Shown piece after piece: positions 25,179-36,716 of a stretch of 64,000 bases of DNA; position 1 is the first letter of the stretch; the number at the start of each line of letters is the position of its first letter. The position numbers were made by a program, and so were the translations under genes. This DNA is from Centroberyx gerrardi (lineage: Eukaryota; Chordata; Actinopteri; Beryciformes; Berycidae): NCBI RefSeq assembly GCF_048128805.1, contig NC_136004.1:22328284-22392283 (forward strand), in the 5' to 3' direction. The notes beneath the pieces were generated by a model, which was given only the letters and a program-made list of their open reading frames with translations, made no database searches and was not told the origin of the DNA.

Positions 25179-25775
25179 ATGTCCTCTGCTGCGGTTGCGT
25201 TGCCCCCGGCGTCTCCGGCCAAATCTCCCAAGAGGAGATCCAAGTCTCTGAAGAAGAAGACGGGTCCCACGGTGTCCGACCTGATACTGAAGGCGTTGTC
25301 TGCGTCCAAAGAGCGCGGCGGCGTGTCCCTGGCGGCCCTGAAGAAGGCTCTGCAGGCCGGCGGATATGATGTGGCGAAGAACAAAGCCAGAATCATCATT
25401 GCCATCAGACGCTTGGTGGCCAACAAAGCTCTGGTGCAAACCAAGGGCACCGGGGCCTCGGGATCCTTCAAGCTGAACAAGAAGCCTCCCACACCTCGAA
25501 AGAAGAAGGTGGTGGTGAAGAAGAAGAAGCCGAGGGCGAAGAAAGTGAAGAGGGCCAGCCCCAAGAAAGCAGCCGGAGGCGCCGCGCCAGCAGCCAAGAA
25601 GTCACCTAAGAAAAGGAGAAAGGCAAAGAGTCCCAAGAAGGCCAAGACACCTGCTGCGGCCAAGAAGCCCAAGAGTCCCAGGAAGGCCAAGAGCCCCAAG
25701 AAGGCCAAGAGCCCCAAGAAGGCGACGCGCAGGGTCGCCAAATCTACCAGGACCAGGGCTGCTGCCAAGAAGTGA
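25179..25775 (+). CDS. Linker histone H1 (intronless, 198 aa)
   Basis: Binds linker DNA at the nucleosome and compacts chromatin in the nucleus. The N-terminal tail (1-29) is rich in Lys, Ser and Pro, with SPAKSPKRR. The globular winged-helix domain (about 30-105) contains the family-typical [21 protein letters not shown] and [17 protein letters not shown]. The C-terminal tail (about 106-198) is Lys/Ala/Pro-rich with many SPKK/SPRK motifs and a DNA-level tandem repeat of an 18 bp AAGAGCCCCAAGAAGGCC unit. Within the globular domain, [18 protein letters not shown] departs from the usual EKNNSRIKLGLKSLVSKG pattern, so this is a divergent H1. The start is supported by the promoter elements upstream. 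There are no introns, as in most H1 genes. No replication-dependent histone stem-loop was seen in the 3' flank, but a poly(A) signal is present, so it may be a variant made outside S phase. The orthologue is not assigned. Confidence 0.93.
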   Translation: MSSAAVALPPASPAKSPKRRSKSLKKKTGPTVSDLILKALSASKERGGVSLAALKKALQAGGYDVAKNKARIIIAIRRLVANKALVQTKGTGASGSFKLNKKPPTPRKKKVVVKKKKPRAKKVKRASPKKAAGGAAPAAKKSPKKRRKAKSPKKAKTPAAAKKPKSPRKAKSPKKAKSPKKATRRVAKSTRTRAAAKK

Positions 25776-25983
25776 ATACTCGATCACTGGACACTACATG
25801 CTGTCCAAAAGCGTTTCTGGCGGCGTTTAACTCTGCATGTGTGGACTCAGCGTTCAATCCATGAACTTCAGTTTGCCTTTGCTGTTTTTCTATAATAGAA
25901 AACATTGAACTTGATGTTTTTACACTCCTTACCACAAACTGTTGTGGTCTGTCTAGTGAATTGGCATTGCCAGTGTTTGAAAC

Positions 25984-25989
25984 AATAAA
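25984..25989 (+). terminator. Poly(A) signal AATAAA of the H1 gene
   Basis: Located 209 nt after the stop codon and followed by T-rich and TTG-containing sequence. No GGCTCTTTT-type histone stem-loop is visible between stop and signal. Confidence 0.65.
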
Positions 25990-27159
25990 TTTATTTTAAT
26001 TTACATTGCTTGTCGTGTATTTGATCTCATTCCTGTACATAATATAGCCTCCACAAAGAAGGCTACATCTGTTTGTTATTGTGCATTCACTCTTTATGCA
26101 AGTACGATTCCCACTGTTTGCGTCAGAAGATAGTCGGGTGTAGACAATATTAAGATGAGAACAGTAATATGCTTCACAGAGTGTTTATGGTCAGTCAGGG
26201 AGCATACATGATATTTCAGTCAATGTTTTGAGATACAAATAAGTGCAGTATTTCAGTCCAAAATATTACCTGCAGTCATATTCAGCACCACTAACCATAA
26301 TAGTATAGAGTTAATGACTTTGAAAGTGGCACAATGAAGAGTTTTTGGCACGCAGCACAGAATATCTGTTTTTGCGCGCTCTCACTGAAAATTTCAGCTG
26401 ATTTATTGGATACTTGATTCACACTGACGCGGGACCAGCGCGGTGCGTTCTGGAGTGGCGCTTTGGGCATCATTACGCACAGTTACGCACGGGACCCAAG
26501 AAAACCAACGTCATAAAATCTCACGAATCTTTCTATAGCTTACGATATTGTTTGTTGTGAAACAGCACACGACATGAGCATTTATTTTTTGTCACGAATT
26601 AGCCTAAATAAAACGAGTTTGTACATGCAGGCCTATATGCGTGCATTTATCCCAGAAAGAGAGACGGTCATATATCCGTCTCTGTCATACACCTCTAGTC
26701 TTCTAGCCTACATGCCACACACAGTCGTATGCTGGTGAGTTTTCTTCCCCAAGTAACCTGAATTCAAAACAGTACGACTATTTATTGTTATTATTTCCCC
26801 CGGTGTCAGGCCCAGTTTGACAGCAGCATCAACATATGACTGGGCGGGTGCACGTACATGCATGGGCCGGTCATAAAACAGCAGCGTGATGTCACTGCAC
26901 AGCTGCTTGTTCAACTGAACTAATCATTACTGACAACATTGAGGAATGAAGGGCGTGACGAGACGCGTTCGTTGGGGTTTTCCCTCTTATCTGCAGCAGA
27001 AAAGCAGGTTATGGCTTCAATGTGTATGAGGCGATAGCGACGCCAGCCCGCTGAATACCATCCATCTTCATGATTAAGATTGAATTTAGACAGCAGGTGG
27101 GTTAATAATGTGGTCACGTCGAGTGCATTTTGGCTTTACATAAGGCCAGCGATGTAGCG
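25990..27159. other. Gene-free interval between H1 and the mpeg1 relic
   Basis: No recognisable coding sequence, RNA gene or repeat family. A GC-richer patch with GCGC and repeated TTACGCAC motifs lies around 26370-26500. Confidence 0.5.
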
Positions 27160-27376
27160 GTAAAGAGAAAGGTGGGAAAAAAATATGTCCAACATGCCAG
27201 GCCTGAGGAAATCAAGAAGATTGTACAGAAGATTCAGCCACAATTAAGTCAGATGTCTAGCGGAACAAAGACAGGAGTGGCTTTTGGGGTGATTGTTTTG
27301 GCAGCTGCAGGGGTGGTCGACCTGGATTAGAGGAGAAGGAGGGGGTTGTCTGGGTTTGGTAAAGGCTATGAGGAAA
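27160..27376 (+). pseudogene. mpeg1 3' end fragment (pseudogene)
   Basis: Colinear with the last part of the intact mpeg1 exon 2 (about 33530-33750). Shared peptide segments are [25 protein letters not shown] and GVV. A 9 nt gap shortens the transmembrane segment, and a TAG stop (27328-27330) replaces the Val-Lys start of the basic cytoplasmic tail. The rest of mpeg1 is missing upstream. Downstream the copy jumps straight to sequence matching 34199 onward, a deletion of about 450 bp. The remnant could not make a working pore protein. Confidence 0.88.
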
Positions 27377-27641
27377 TGTTACATTAGTCTTCAGTCACAC
27401 CTGACTCCAGAGCAATCTGCTTCTGAAATCACACTATAAGCACACACACAGCAACACTGCCCTCACGAGGCCAAGATGTAGGCCTACACAGTCACATTTT
27501 TGTCGCCCTTTCAACAGCTTGAATGCTTTGTAAGACATGGTGTTTTATACTTGCCATTAAAATTTCAAAGATTTACAAATGTATGTCTATTAAATGTTTG
27601 TATTTGCTCCTCTTACTCATCTACTGCACTTAACTGCTAAA

Positions 27642-27676
<35 letters not shown>

Positions 27677-29505
27677 AGATTCTTTAGATTTAAAATACCC
27701 CAAATTCTCTAAGATACCTTGGTAAAGGTTTTGTTAGTGCTTGTTTTTCTCATAATTAAGACCACATTTCCCATAAATCCCATTGCTTCCTGATGTAAAG
27801 AGGATCTATCCATTAGAAGAAACTCTGAAAGCTTTAGCTCCATTTGCACTAGAAGAACAGCGGCTCTCTTCCTGTTTTCTGTCTTAAAGTAATCTCCTTT
27901 TATGGTGTTTAGCATCCCAGCAGATTTTGGGTGGCACACAATGCAAAATGCAGTGTACAGGCCAGTAGAGGCTGCCAGTCTCCTTGGTGATGGTCTTGTT
28001 TGCGTACAGTAATTACAGTAATGTCTCAAAGTCAATGTGGTAATTATTTATTAATGTTAAAATGGCACAGCGCCATTAAAGTAATTTCAGTACTTCAATC
28101 ACCAGCATTTAGCACTTCACCACATTTCTGATGGCAATTATTAACATTTTTTTCCAGTGTCCTTTCCATTAGTCCAAAAATCATACTTTTTACAAATATA
28201 ATTGAAATTAATCAATCAATAAATAAACAAATAAATAACTAAATAAAATGTTTGGCTTCACCTTTTCATTAAAGTAATTTTACCAATTATGATTATGATG
28301 GGTTAGAGTTGAGAAAAAAAGTCACTTAAGTCACAGTTTGACAGCTTAATGAAGTCACACTAGGTAAAGCTTATTGAAAAGTGAATTAATTATTTCTCCT
28401 CCAAATAAAACATCAAATCTGGGTCATGTAGGGTTAAAAGTCAAAGCTTCCTCTGGACCCATGTTGAATGAAACATAACACATGAAACACAAACACACAC
28501 ACACGGCTGTGAGGGATTCATTAAAACAAACCCACTCACGCTGAGAGAGAGCGAGAGAGAAGTAGAGAGACAGCCTGTAATTTGTTGTCCAATGTTGACT
28601 TCTATCGTTCAGCAATGTCATTACAACAACAAATGAAGGCTTGGCCCCTCCTCTGCCCTCCTCAAACACATGACTGCTGAGAACTTATATTTTTGCCGAT
28701 AAGCAAGGCAGAAACAAATTGCCAGATTTTTGAACGGACCTTGGCCTGAAGTCCTCTCTACAAGCTGTGCAGAGGCGTTAGCCGTAACAAAGGCTAACGT
28801 TGAACACAATAACAAATAATGAATTATAAAACACGTAGGAAAATTTTCTAGCGATGTCAGCTAACATATTCACTCAGTAATGCCGTATTGTTATTTACAA
28901 GCCACTTCTTGTTGCTATTGGTTAACTAGAAGGCTAAATAGTCAAGATAGCTGTATAGCTGGTGGAGGTCTGTGAGCCAAGTCTTTGGGGAGGCAGGTGT
29001 CAAGGGTGTGTGAGGGTGCAACACTGTGTCAACAACAACTGGGGCGTGGGGCTCAGTCTGGATGAAGTGGGTAAGGCAGTGCTGGGTGGAAGCCGCTCAG
29101 ACATGGCCAAGTTTGTTCATTCGCAGAACAGTGTGGACAAGGCCCATCCATGAAATCAGCTCCACCTGCTACAGGTAAGGGGAAAATGCGAGAGGTAGGT
29201 AAAAATGTGGGTTTGTCTTTGTATGTAATTTGTTTTATTTGACCAGTCTAAACATTTATGCGGTATTGGTAGGATTATTAAATATATTGGAATGAAATTC
29301 AGCACCATAACATGTTCTGAAATGGTGGTAAATGGTGGTGCCAGCAACATGGTATTGCTGAACATACACCATGTGAAAAAGAGGTAGGTGAACATAAGAA
29401 TCATAATTTTGTTATACATGGGCATTATGCTAATAAGCTAAATAGGGCCTTATCTAATTCAGTATTCATTAAGCATGGGATTGGAACCCACAGGTGGCTC
29501 ATTTA
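27377..29505 (+). repeat. Decayed copy of the mpeg1-prf1 intergenic region
   Basis: Successive blocks match the intact locus in order. 27377-27530 matches 34199-34380. 27545-27640 matches 34515-34600. 27745-28350 matches 35180-35790. 28420-28550 matches parts of 35860-36275. 29028-29505 matches 37830-38175. Anchors include TCCATTAGAAGAAACTCTGAAAGC-like and GTAGGGTTAAAAGTCA segments. The copy is about half the length of the original because of deletions. A (CTAT)n run at 27642-27677 sits at one of the breaks. Confidence 0.85.
29028..29174 (+). pseudogene. prf1 exon 2 fragment (pseudogene)
   Basis: Near-identical to the 3' half of prf1 exon 2 (37830-37984): NNNWGVGLSLDEVGKAVLGG and SRSDMAKF are preserved. 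An 8 nt deletion after GACAAGGCC breaks the frame. The splice donor CAG|GTAAGG and about 330 bp of the following intron survive. The exon's 5' half and all other prf1 exons are absent. The sequence immediately upstream (about 28960-29027) is unrelated. Confidence 0.9.
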
Positions 29506-30149
29506 GGACGTTTATTAATAGTTAATTGAGTAAATTGTCATTTTCGCAGGGAATAAGGCTGAAAGTTGCTCTAAGAGGTCGATACATACCACACTCCTGT
29601 ATAGATTTTATGAGTAATGTAATGGTTTTGTGTTGCCATCTACTGGACAGAAGCAGGAACAACTTATCAGGTGGGAGTAAACTTGCTATTAAAATGTAAA
29701 AGGTGGAATTATAGCATTTTACACTGTTCTAGATCTATATTGCATATTGTTTTGTTCTACTGTCCTATTTTTATTTGTATTGCAACTCCTCCCCCTTGTT
29801 TGCCTGAGCTCAAGGTTGGTGGTTATCAGATTGCTGTTCGGTGACTCACAGTCAGAAATTCCCTCTGACGTGCTCTCATGTGATAAGATACCAACATGTG
29901 AAAACACAAAGCACTTCCCTCTCTCGGATCCTGTTTTCATATCCACTACATTGTTGGCGTTAATAAGAGGAAGTTAGTTAAAAATTCCACCTTTACCTAC
30001 ACATCTGTCTGAAACATTTACTGACTGAAATAGCATTACTGGTTCCTTTAGCTATGGTCTGTTGGTATGAGACTTGGTCTCAGGCTGAGAGGTAGTTTCA
30101 TATCTGTGTCTGACAGACTGGAATGAGAAACCTTAAGACTACATCATAA

Positions 30150-30332
30150 GTTTATTTTATTTTTTAATGTTAATGAAACATTTCAAGATTAAGGATTTAC
30201 TAATTAACTTATACTTGCTATCAAAATTTAAAAGATTTACAAATGTATGTGTATTAAATGTTTGAATTTGCTCCTCTTACCTGTCTACTGCACTTGAATA
30301 TTAAATAAAACAGATTTTATAGTTTTTTCCTG

Positions 30333-30380
<48 letters not shown>

Positions 30381-30385
30381 CTTAC
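30150..30385 (+). repeat. Third copy of the mpeg1 downstream flank
   Basis: Matches 34480-34640 (after mpeg1) and 27545-27675. Shared segments are AAGGATTTACTAATTAACTT, TTACAAATGTATGT, TTGCTCCTCTTA and AAATAAAACAGATTTTATA. It ends in a (CTAT)n run at about 30332-30380. It lies upstream of mpeg1, so it is a further duplication product. Confidence 0.8.
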
Positions 30386-31165
30386 TTTCTTACTTATCTA
30401 CTTATGACAGTTTCTCCTGACTGACTTCACTTCAGAACACTGCATTTTGATTAACTCTAGCGTGTACTGACAGAAATCAGACAGCAGCATCAAACCACAT
30501 GAATGACCGGACAAAATAAATCATGGCAATCATATTGAATCAAACAGATGGGCTTGCTCTTGCCAAAACATCTAATGCTATAGGTGATATCATATCAGCT
30601 TTCAATATGTTTACATTATACTGTGTAGATATTTTTCTGTGATACAAAAAAAAGGAAGTCATAACTTGCATTTAGGTGAGTAGCCTATTAAGGAAAGGCT
30701 CAATCCCCAGACATATTATCAGAATGAACCCAATTTAGCCAACTGCTTGACTTTTTGCTTGAGGATTTGTCCATCTATCTACTTACTTTCTTACTTCTAC
30801 TTACTTATCTACTTACTCTCTTATTTACTTACTCATGACAGTTTCTCCTGGCACATATTATTCTTAAGTGAGAGTTCACTTCAGGACACTGCAGTTTGAT
30901 GAACTCAAGCGTGTACTGACAGAAATCAGACAGCAGCATCAAACCATGTGAATAACTGAATAACTAAATCATGGTAACCACAGTAAATCAAACAGATGGG
31001 ATGGCTTTTGCCAAAACATCTAATGTTATAAGTGTTTCAATATGTTTACATTATAATGTGTAGATATTTTTCTGTAATGCAAAATAAGTGAAGTCATAAC
31101 TTCCATTAGGGAGCGTATTCAGGCTCAATCCTCAAACATGTTATCATAATGGACCCAATTTAGCT
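30371..31165 (+). repeat. Tandem direct duplication, about 400 bp, just upstream of mpeg1
   Basis: Copy 1 is about 30371-30769 and copy 2 about 30770-31165. Each starts with CTATCTACTTACTTTCTTACTT, then GACAGTTTCTCCTG, then GCGTGTACTGACAGAAATC, AGACAGCAGCATCAAACCA, TGCCAAAACATCTAATG, GTAGATATTTTTCTGT and CAATTTAGC. Copy 2 ends about 220 bp before the mpeg1 ATG, so it may lie within the proximal promoter. Confidence 0.88.
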
Positions 31166-31388
31166 TATCTTTTCTTTCTGCTATATTAATATGAATACTA
31201 TATGTACTGTAGGGGAAGTAAATCAACACTCTTGCAAATGAAAGTAGAATCTCATCCACCCCCACCAACTCTTCAAACAAGATGTTCCTGTTTGTCATGT
31301 GACAAATTGCACGAGAAAAGGAGGAACTTGGCTTAAACTTAATAAATCTTCAGATACAATAGTCCTAGCCGTCATTTCTGACACAGCC

Positions 31389-33831
31389 ATGGCTCAGACA
31401 GCAGTGGCACTCCTGGTTCTCTCTCTCCTCCATGTCTGCTCTCCTCACCCTCTCGGCCGCCCCACCAACTGGCTCCGATTCTGTCGTGCCTCCACCAACC
31501 TCTCCATCACAGCACTGGAGGTGCTTCCAGGTGGAGGCTGGGACAACCTCAGAAACATGGATATGGGTCGAGTCATGAACCTCACCTACTCCCAGTGCCA
31601 GACCACCGAGGACGGGCTCTACCTCATCCCAGACGAGGTGTTCGTCATCCCCCAGAAGCAGACGGGTGTGGAGACCAACTCAGAGATTATCAGCTCCTGG
31701 CTGGAGCAGAAAAGCTCTACATCTCACACTATAAATTCAGACATATCCTTCTTCTCGGTGCTGAATGCCAAGTATTCTACCGAGAACCAGAGGATGAAAA
31801 GCCATCAGGTCAGAGACTCCTCAACTACAGTCAGAGTACAGGTGAGTGTTTATGGGTCATGATGTTGGATCATGTATGGAGTAAATGGCATTTAGCAATT
31901 CTTTTCAGTTCACACAAATGTACTCATCATCGCATCACATCAAATGTCATTGTCAATATATGTAGACAAACTTTGAAGGATTGGGTCCACCATGGTTCAC
32001 TGTAAATTCAGTTAATAATAATCTTGTCTCACTCAAATGAAGATTTAAAAGTATGGCAGCTATTAAAAAACAGACAAAAACCCCCCAGCAATCTACAACA
32101 TCTGACGATGTTTAACTCTTTCCCTCATAGATTCGCAACTTCATCTACACAGTAAAAGCTTATCCTGACTTTACACTGGACTACCGCTTTACTCAGCAAG
32201 CAGAGGAGATAGCAGATGCTATTGAAAACAACCAGACCAAGCGTGCAGTATATCTTTCTGAGAAGATGGTGCTTGACTATGGAACCCATGTAATAACTAG
32301 TGTCGACGCTGGGGCTTCTTTAGTGGGGGAAGACTACCTCCGTTCTTCTTATGTGGCTGACAGTGAGTCGCAAAGTTCCTCCGTCACAGCATCGGCTGGC
32401 TTAAACTTTTTTGACAAGCTCAAGTTTGACATAAGCAGTACAAATTCCCAACAGAGCTCAGTGCTTCAAACGTATCAGTCCAACATTCAGTACTCTCTCA
32501 TCCAGAGCCATGGCAGTACACCTTTCTACCCTGGCATCACTCTGCAGAAGTGGCAGGAGAGTACCAGGAACAACCTGGTTGCCATCGACCGATCAGGATT
32601 ACCGCTACACTACTTTATAAACACCAACACCTTCCCTGATCTGCCGGAGCCCACAGTTGCCAAGGTAGCTTCATCATTGAGTCGGGCCATAGAGCTCTAC
32701 TATATGGTCAACACCCGCCCTGGATGTGTTGACGTCAACTCCAAGAACTTCAACTTCCAGGCTAACGTAGGTGATGCATCCTGTGAGGGCGCTGCTACCA
32801 ACCTCAGTTTTGGTGGTGTCTACCAGCAGTGTACTGGACTCAGCTCAGATGCAGGTCCCCTTTGCGAGGCCCTGGCCCAGAAAAACCCAGAGACAGGTGA
32901 CTTCTCCTGCCGTCAGCCTTACATCCCCACTCTACTGCGATCAGAAGTGAGACAGCAGGGTTACAGTTTGTACGAATGCCATGACGAAAGCCATCATTGT
33001 GGGTTCTTGGGCCTTAGAAGGTGCCATCGTCAAGTGTGTCAGAACAACTACTATGTCCGCTCTGCTCGCGTCGAAACCTACTGGTGCTCTGTAAATGGAA
33101 AGGCCCCAGACAACTCTGGGTACCTGTTTGGAGGCATCTACAGCCCCTCGCTCCTGAACCCCCTGACCAAGGCCAAAAGCTGCCCCCCAAACTTCATTCC
33201 AGTAAAGTTTCTCTCAGATGGTCAAGTGATCTGTGTGAGTAATGACTATGAAGCCGGCACCAGATACTCGGTACCTTTCGGAGGCCTGTTCAGCTGTCAG
33301 TCAGCCAACCCACTGGCAGAGGGTCAGCGTCGCTGCCCTCCCCAGTTCAGTCAGCACCTAGCTACAGTCAGCGATGGTTGTGAAATCCTCTACTGCGTCA
33401 AGTCAGGATTGTTCACAGGCGGGCAGCTGCTACCGATCCGTCTACCTCCTTTCACTCAACCTCCACTAATGAGCATGCGAGCCACCAACACGGTTATGGT
33501 GATGACGGAGGGAGAAAGGAGCTGGGTCAGAGTGGGACAGACCAAGATGTGGAAACTGGCCGGGCCAGAGGAAATCAAGCAGATTGTACAGACGATTAGT
33601 CCAGAATCAAGTCAGATGTCTAGCGGAGCAAAGACAGGAGTGGCTTTTGGGGTGATTGTTTTTGCAGCCTTGGTGGCTGTAGGGGTGGTCCTCCTGGTAA
33701 AGAGGAGAAGGAGGGGGGTGTCTGGGTTCAGGATGGGTAGGGGCTATGAGGAAATAGATGGAGGGGTTGGGGTTCACAGAGGAGAGATCGAGACACAGGA
33801 AGAGGAAGCTTCAGAAACACACACAGCATAG
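31389..33831 (+). CDS. mpeg1: Macrophage-expressed gene 1 / perforin-2 (2 exons, 717 aa)
   Basis: MACPF pore-forming protein of phagocytes, anchored in the membrane of phagocytic vesicles, where it attacks engulfed microbes. Coding exons are 31389-31841 and 32131-33831. The donor is CAG|GTGAGT, the acceptor CTCATAG, and the junction phase 0. The ATG chosen is followed by a clear signal peptide ([17 protein letters not shown]); an in-frame ATG at 31299 would put 30 polar residues ahead of it. The MACPF signature YGTH is at residues 201-204. A Cys-rich membrane-proximal (P2-type) region covers about 365-600. A single membrane helix lies at about 653-674, followed by the basic KRRRR and a 43-residue cytoplasmic tail. 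Length matches the human protein (716 aa). Few introns is also typical of mpeg1. prf1 follows in the same orientation about 3.3 kb downstream. Fish often carry several mpeg1 paralogues; which one this is cannot be told. Confidence 0.96.
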
Positions 33832-33934
33832 AGGATCGGGACCCAGAGCCAGAGGTGAATATGGTGTAGCTTGGACAGATTTTTAAAAAACTTCCTTGTT
33901 GATTTTACTTCACGTCACTTTAGATATCACTGTC

Positions 33935-33940
33935 AATAAA
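33935..33940 (+). terminator. mpeg1: Poly(A) signal AATAAA of mpeg1
   Basis: First AATAAA after the stop codon, 104 nt downstream. A short 3' UTR is implied. Confidence 0.6.
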
Positions 33941-33999
33941 AATATTTAATGGTCAGAGCAGTTAGTTTGAATAAGTTGGACTTTGTATTAATTCTCAAT

Positions 34000-36291
34000 C
34001 TTTTGAAATGTTTACAAAACCAATGCCTAATTCACATGAACAAAGTTCAACAACTGCTATGAGTAATATATTAAAATCATTTGATTTATTGTTTTAGAGA
34101 TAAATGAATGGGAAAATGTTGTGTTCCTATACCCATTATCTCTACTTCTTTGACTTTAGATAGTTGTTTAGCATGACTCAACTTCATTTCATATTATATT
34201 AGACTTCAGTCACACTTGACTCCAGAGCAATATGGTTCTGAAATCACATTATAAGCATAGTCATAGACATAGTGACATGTTCTTGGAGGCCACAGTAAAC
34301 CAACACTGCCCTCATGAGGCCAAGATGTACAAAGTCACATTTTTGTCCCTCTTTCAACAGCTTGAATGCTTTTAAGACATTTTGTGTAAATATTCCATTC
34401 ATAAATCATTGTTGCTTACAAATTGTTAATTACATAGATCGATGGTTTAAAACTGATTTTGTGTAGCCTATCATCAGATTATGAATGAAACATTTATATT
34501 AAGGATTTACTAATTAACTTGCTATCAAAATTTCAGATTTACAAATGTATGTCAATTATTGCTCCTCTTAGCCTTATTGCACTTGATTAGTAAATAAAAC
34601 AGATTTTATAATTCTATGTTTCTGTCATTCTGTTTGTCTGTCTATGAAAAGTAGAGTGGTATAATTGACCATGTCAAGTTCACCTACATGAAGTAATAGG
34701 CCTTGTACAAGGCCTGTGTGATAATATTTCTTCTTTAGCACATCTTGAAACAAATGGATTTGTGCTAAATCATCTTCATGGACTTAAAGGCTTTACAAGT
34801 CTTACCCACAACCATGAAAAGTGGAATTGTGCAGAATGGAGGGTGAAATAATTTGTGGCCTTTTTCTCCACGTGTGCTTCACCCACATTATTCCAATGTT
34901 TCTTGCTTCCTTGTGAGAATAGGAGAGGTGGAACATGATGTTTGCGTTTGTGTTATACATACATTGTCTTGAGGGAAGCTATAGTGCTGGAAGTGACGAG
35001 AGACCGGCAAGCAGAAGCCAGTGTTACATGTAGCATTTTTTTCAAACATCGATATATCATTGTCACATTAATCAATATATTGGTATAATTGCCGTAAACA
35101 AATGAGACTGTGGTCATGATGATTGGTAGCCTCTATCTCACTCCAGTGTTTTTGTTTGTGCTTGAGTTTCTCAAAAAACAAATCCCATTGTTTCCTGTTG
35201 TAAAGAGGATCTTTCCATTACAAGAAACTCTGAAAGCTTTAGTTCCATTTGCACTAGAAGAACAGTGGCCCTGTTCCTGTTTTCAGCCATAAAGCAATCT
35301 CCCTTTATGCTTTTAGCAATACAGCTGATTTCGGGTAGCACACACTGTAAAATGTGTGCTACTACAGTGTACAGGCCGGTAGAGGCTGCCAATCTTCTTG
35401 GTGATGGTCTTGTTTGTTTATAGTAATCACAGTAATGTCTCAAATTCAATGTGGTAATTATTTATTAATGTTAAAATAGTGCACACAGCACCTTCAAATT
35501 CAAAGGAATTCCCAATACGTCAATCACCATCATTTAGCACTTCACCACATATCTGATGCCAACCATTAACATTTTCTTCCAGTGTCCTTTCCATTAGTTC
35601 AAAAATCATACTTTTTACAAATATAATTGAAATTAATCAACCAATAAATAAACAAATAAATAAATAAATAAAATTCTGTTTCGCTTTACTGTTTCATGAC
35701 ACTAATTTTACCAATTATGATTATAGTGGGTTAGGATTGGGGAAAGAAGTCACTAAAGTTAGTTTGACAGCTTAATGAAGTCACACTAAAGCATGTTGAA
35801 AAGTGAATTACACCAAACTGGATATTTCTTCTCCAAATAAAACATCAAATCTGGGTCACGTTACGTAGGGTTAAAAGTCAGAGCTTTTTCCTGCCCCATG
35901 TTGAATGAAACATGAAGGTACCACTTATCTTCCCTAACCTTACTTAGAAAACCACAAACATTCCACACTCATCCATAAATAGACAACGGCGAAGCTGTCA
36001 GCACGGTATTGGTTAGGTTATCAGTACACAGACAGGCCGGCTCAGACATTATACAGACAGAAACACACACTCGCAGACACACCCAGGCGAACACCCACAT
36101 GCACGTGCATACACATACACAGATCCATTTCCCGTAAAGAGTGCTCATGCCAATGTGCATCTTGTCTCTCGTGACTATATGAGCATCTCCCTCCCCCTAC
36201 ACACACACACAGCTGTGAGGGATTCATAGAGCTGGGTCTTGAACATCAAAACAAACCCACTCATGCTGAGGAAATTGGTCTGACCTTGGGG

Positions 36292-36328
<37 letters not shown>

Positions 36329-36480
36329 AAGGAAAGAGAGAGAGACATAGCTTGAAGCAGGGGAACTCCCTTGGTCTTTTTCATAAGGCGGAGGACACAC
36401 AATAGTCCACTCAGCAGGCTTTCAGCACGGCCAGCCAGCAAAGCCAAAACTCTGTCAACCGTGACTACGTTTCCAGCAGG
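34000..36480. other. mpeg1-prf1 intergenic region
   Basis: No gene seen. Large parts (34199-34640, 35180-35790, 35860-36275) are the parent sequence of the relic at 27377-28600. A (GA)n run lies at 36294-36325. A short frame at 35110-35292 is part of the duplicated non-coding sequence and is not preserved in the relic. Confidence 0.7.
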
Positions 36481-36489
36481 ATCAAGGGT

Positions 36490-36716
36490 TTAGTCCGTTT
36501 ATAGTTCACTACCAAGTGATCTGTTTATAGTGTGTTGTGCTATCGATGGAGCTCGTGAAGAGGCACAACAAACATTGATTTCTTTGGCTGTTAAAATCCG
36601 GAGAGGCATTTCTGTAGGGGACGACACCTCACAGTCTGACAACTCCTTATCTGAACAAAAGAAGAAAAAGACAGAAACTGAAGAAAAACAAGAAGAGAAA
36701 TCAAATACAATCCAAG
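36490..36716 (+). other. prf1: Probable 5' exon of prf1 (non-coding or upstream frame)
   Basis: Ends in the strong donor CCAAG|GTAAGA. An acceptor, TTTCACATTTCAG, lies at 37134-37146, five bases before the prf1 ATG. The 5' edge is unknown. A frame from ATG 36530 stays open to the donor and would join in phase to the prf1 ATG (codons GGA ACC ATG), adding about 64 Lys/Glu/Ser-rich residues ahead of the signal peptide. Because perforin needs its N-terminal signal peptide, I take this exon as 5' UTR. Confidence 0.5.

Noticed and set aside
25169-25768. 199-codon minus-strand open frame antisense to H1
   Set aside because: It is a shadow of the GC- and Lys-rich histone gene; leucine/phenylalanine repeats mirror the AAG codons.
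31299-31388. mpeg1 start at the upstream in-frame ATG 31299
   Set aside because: It would place 30 polar residues before the signal peptide. The ATG at 31389 gives the expected N-terminus and length.
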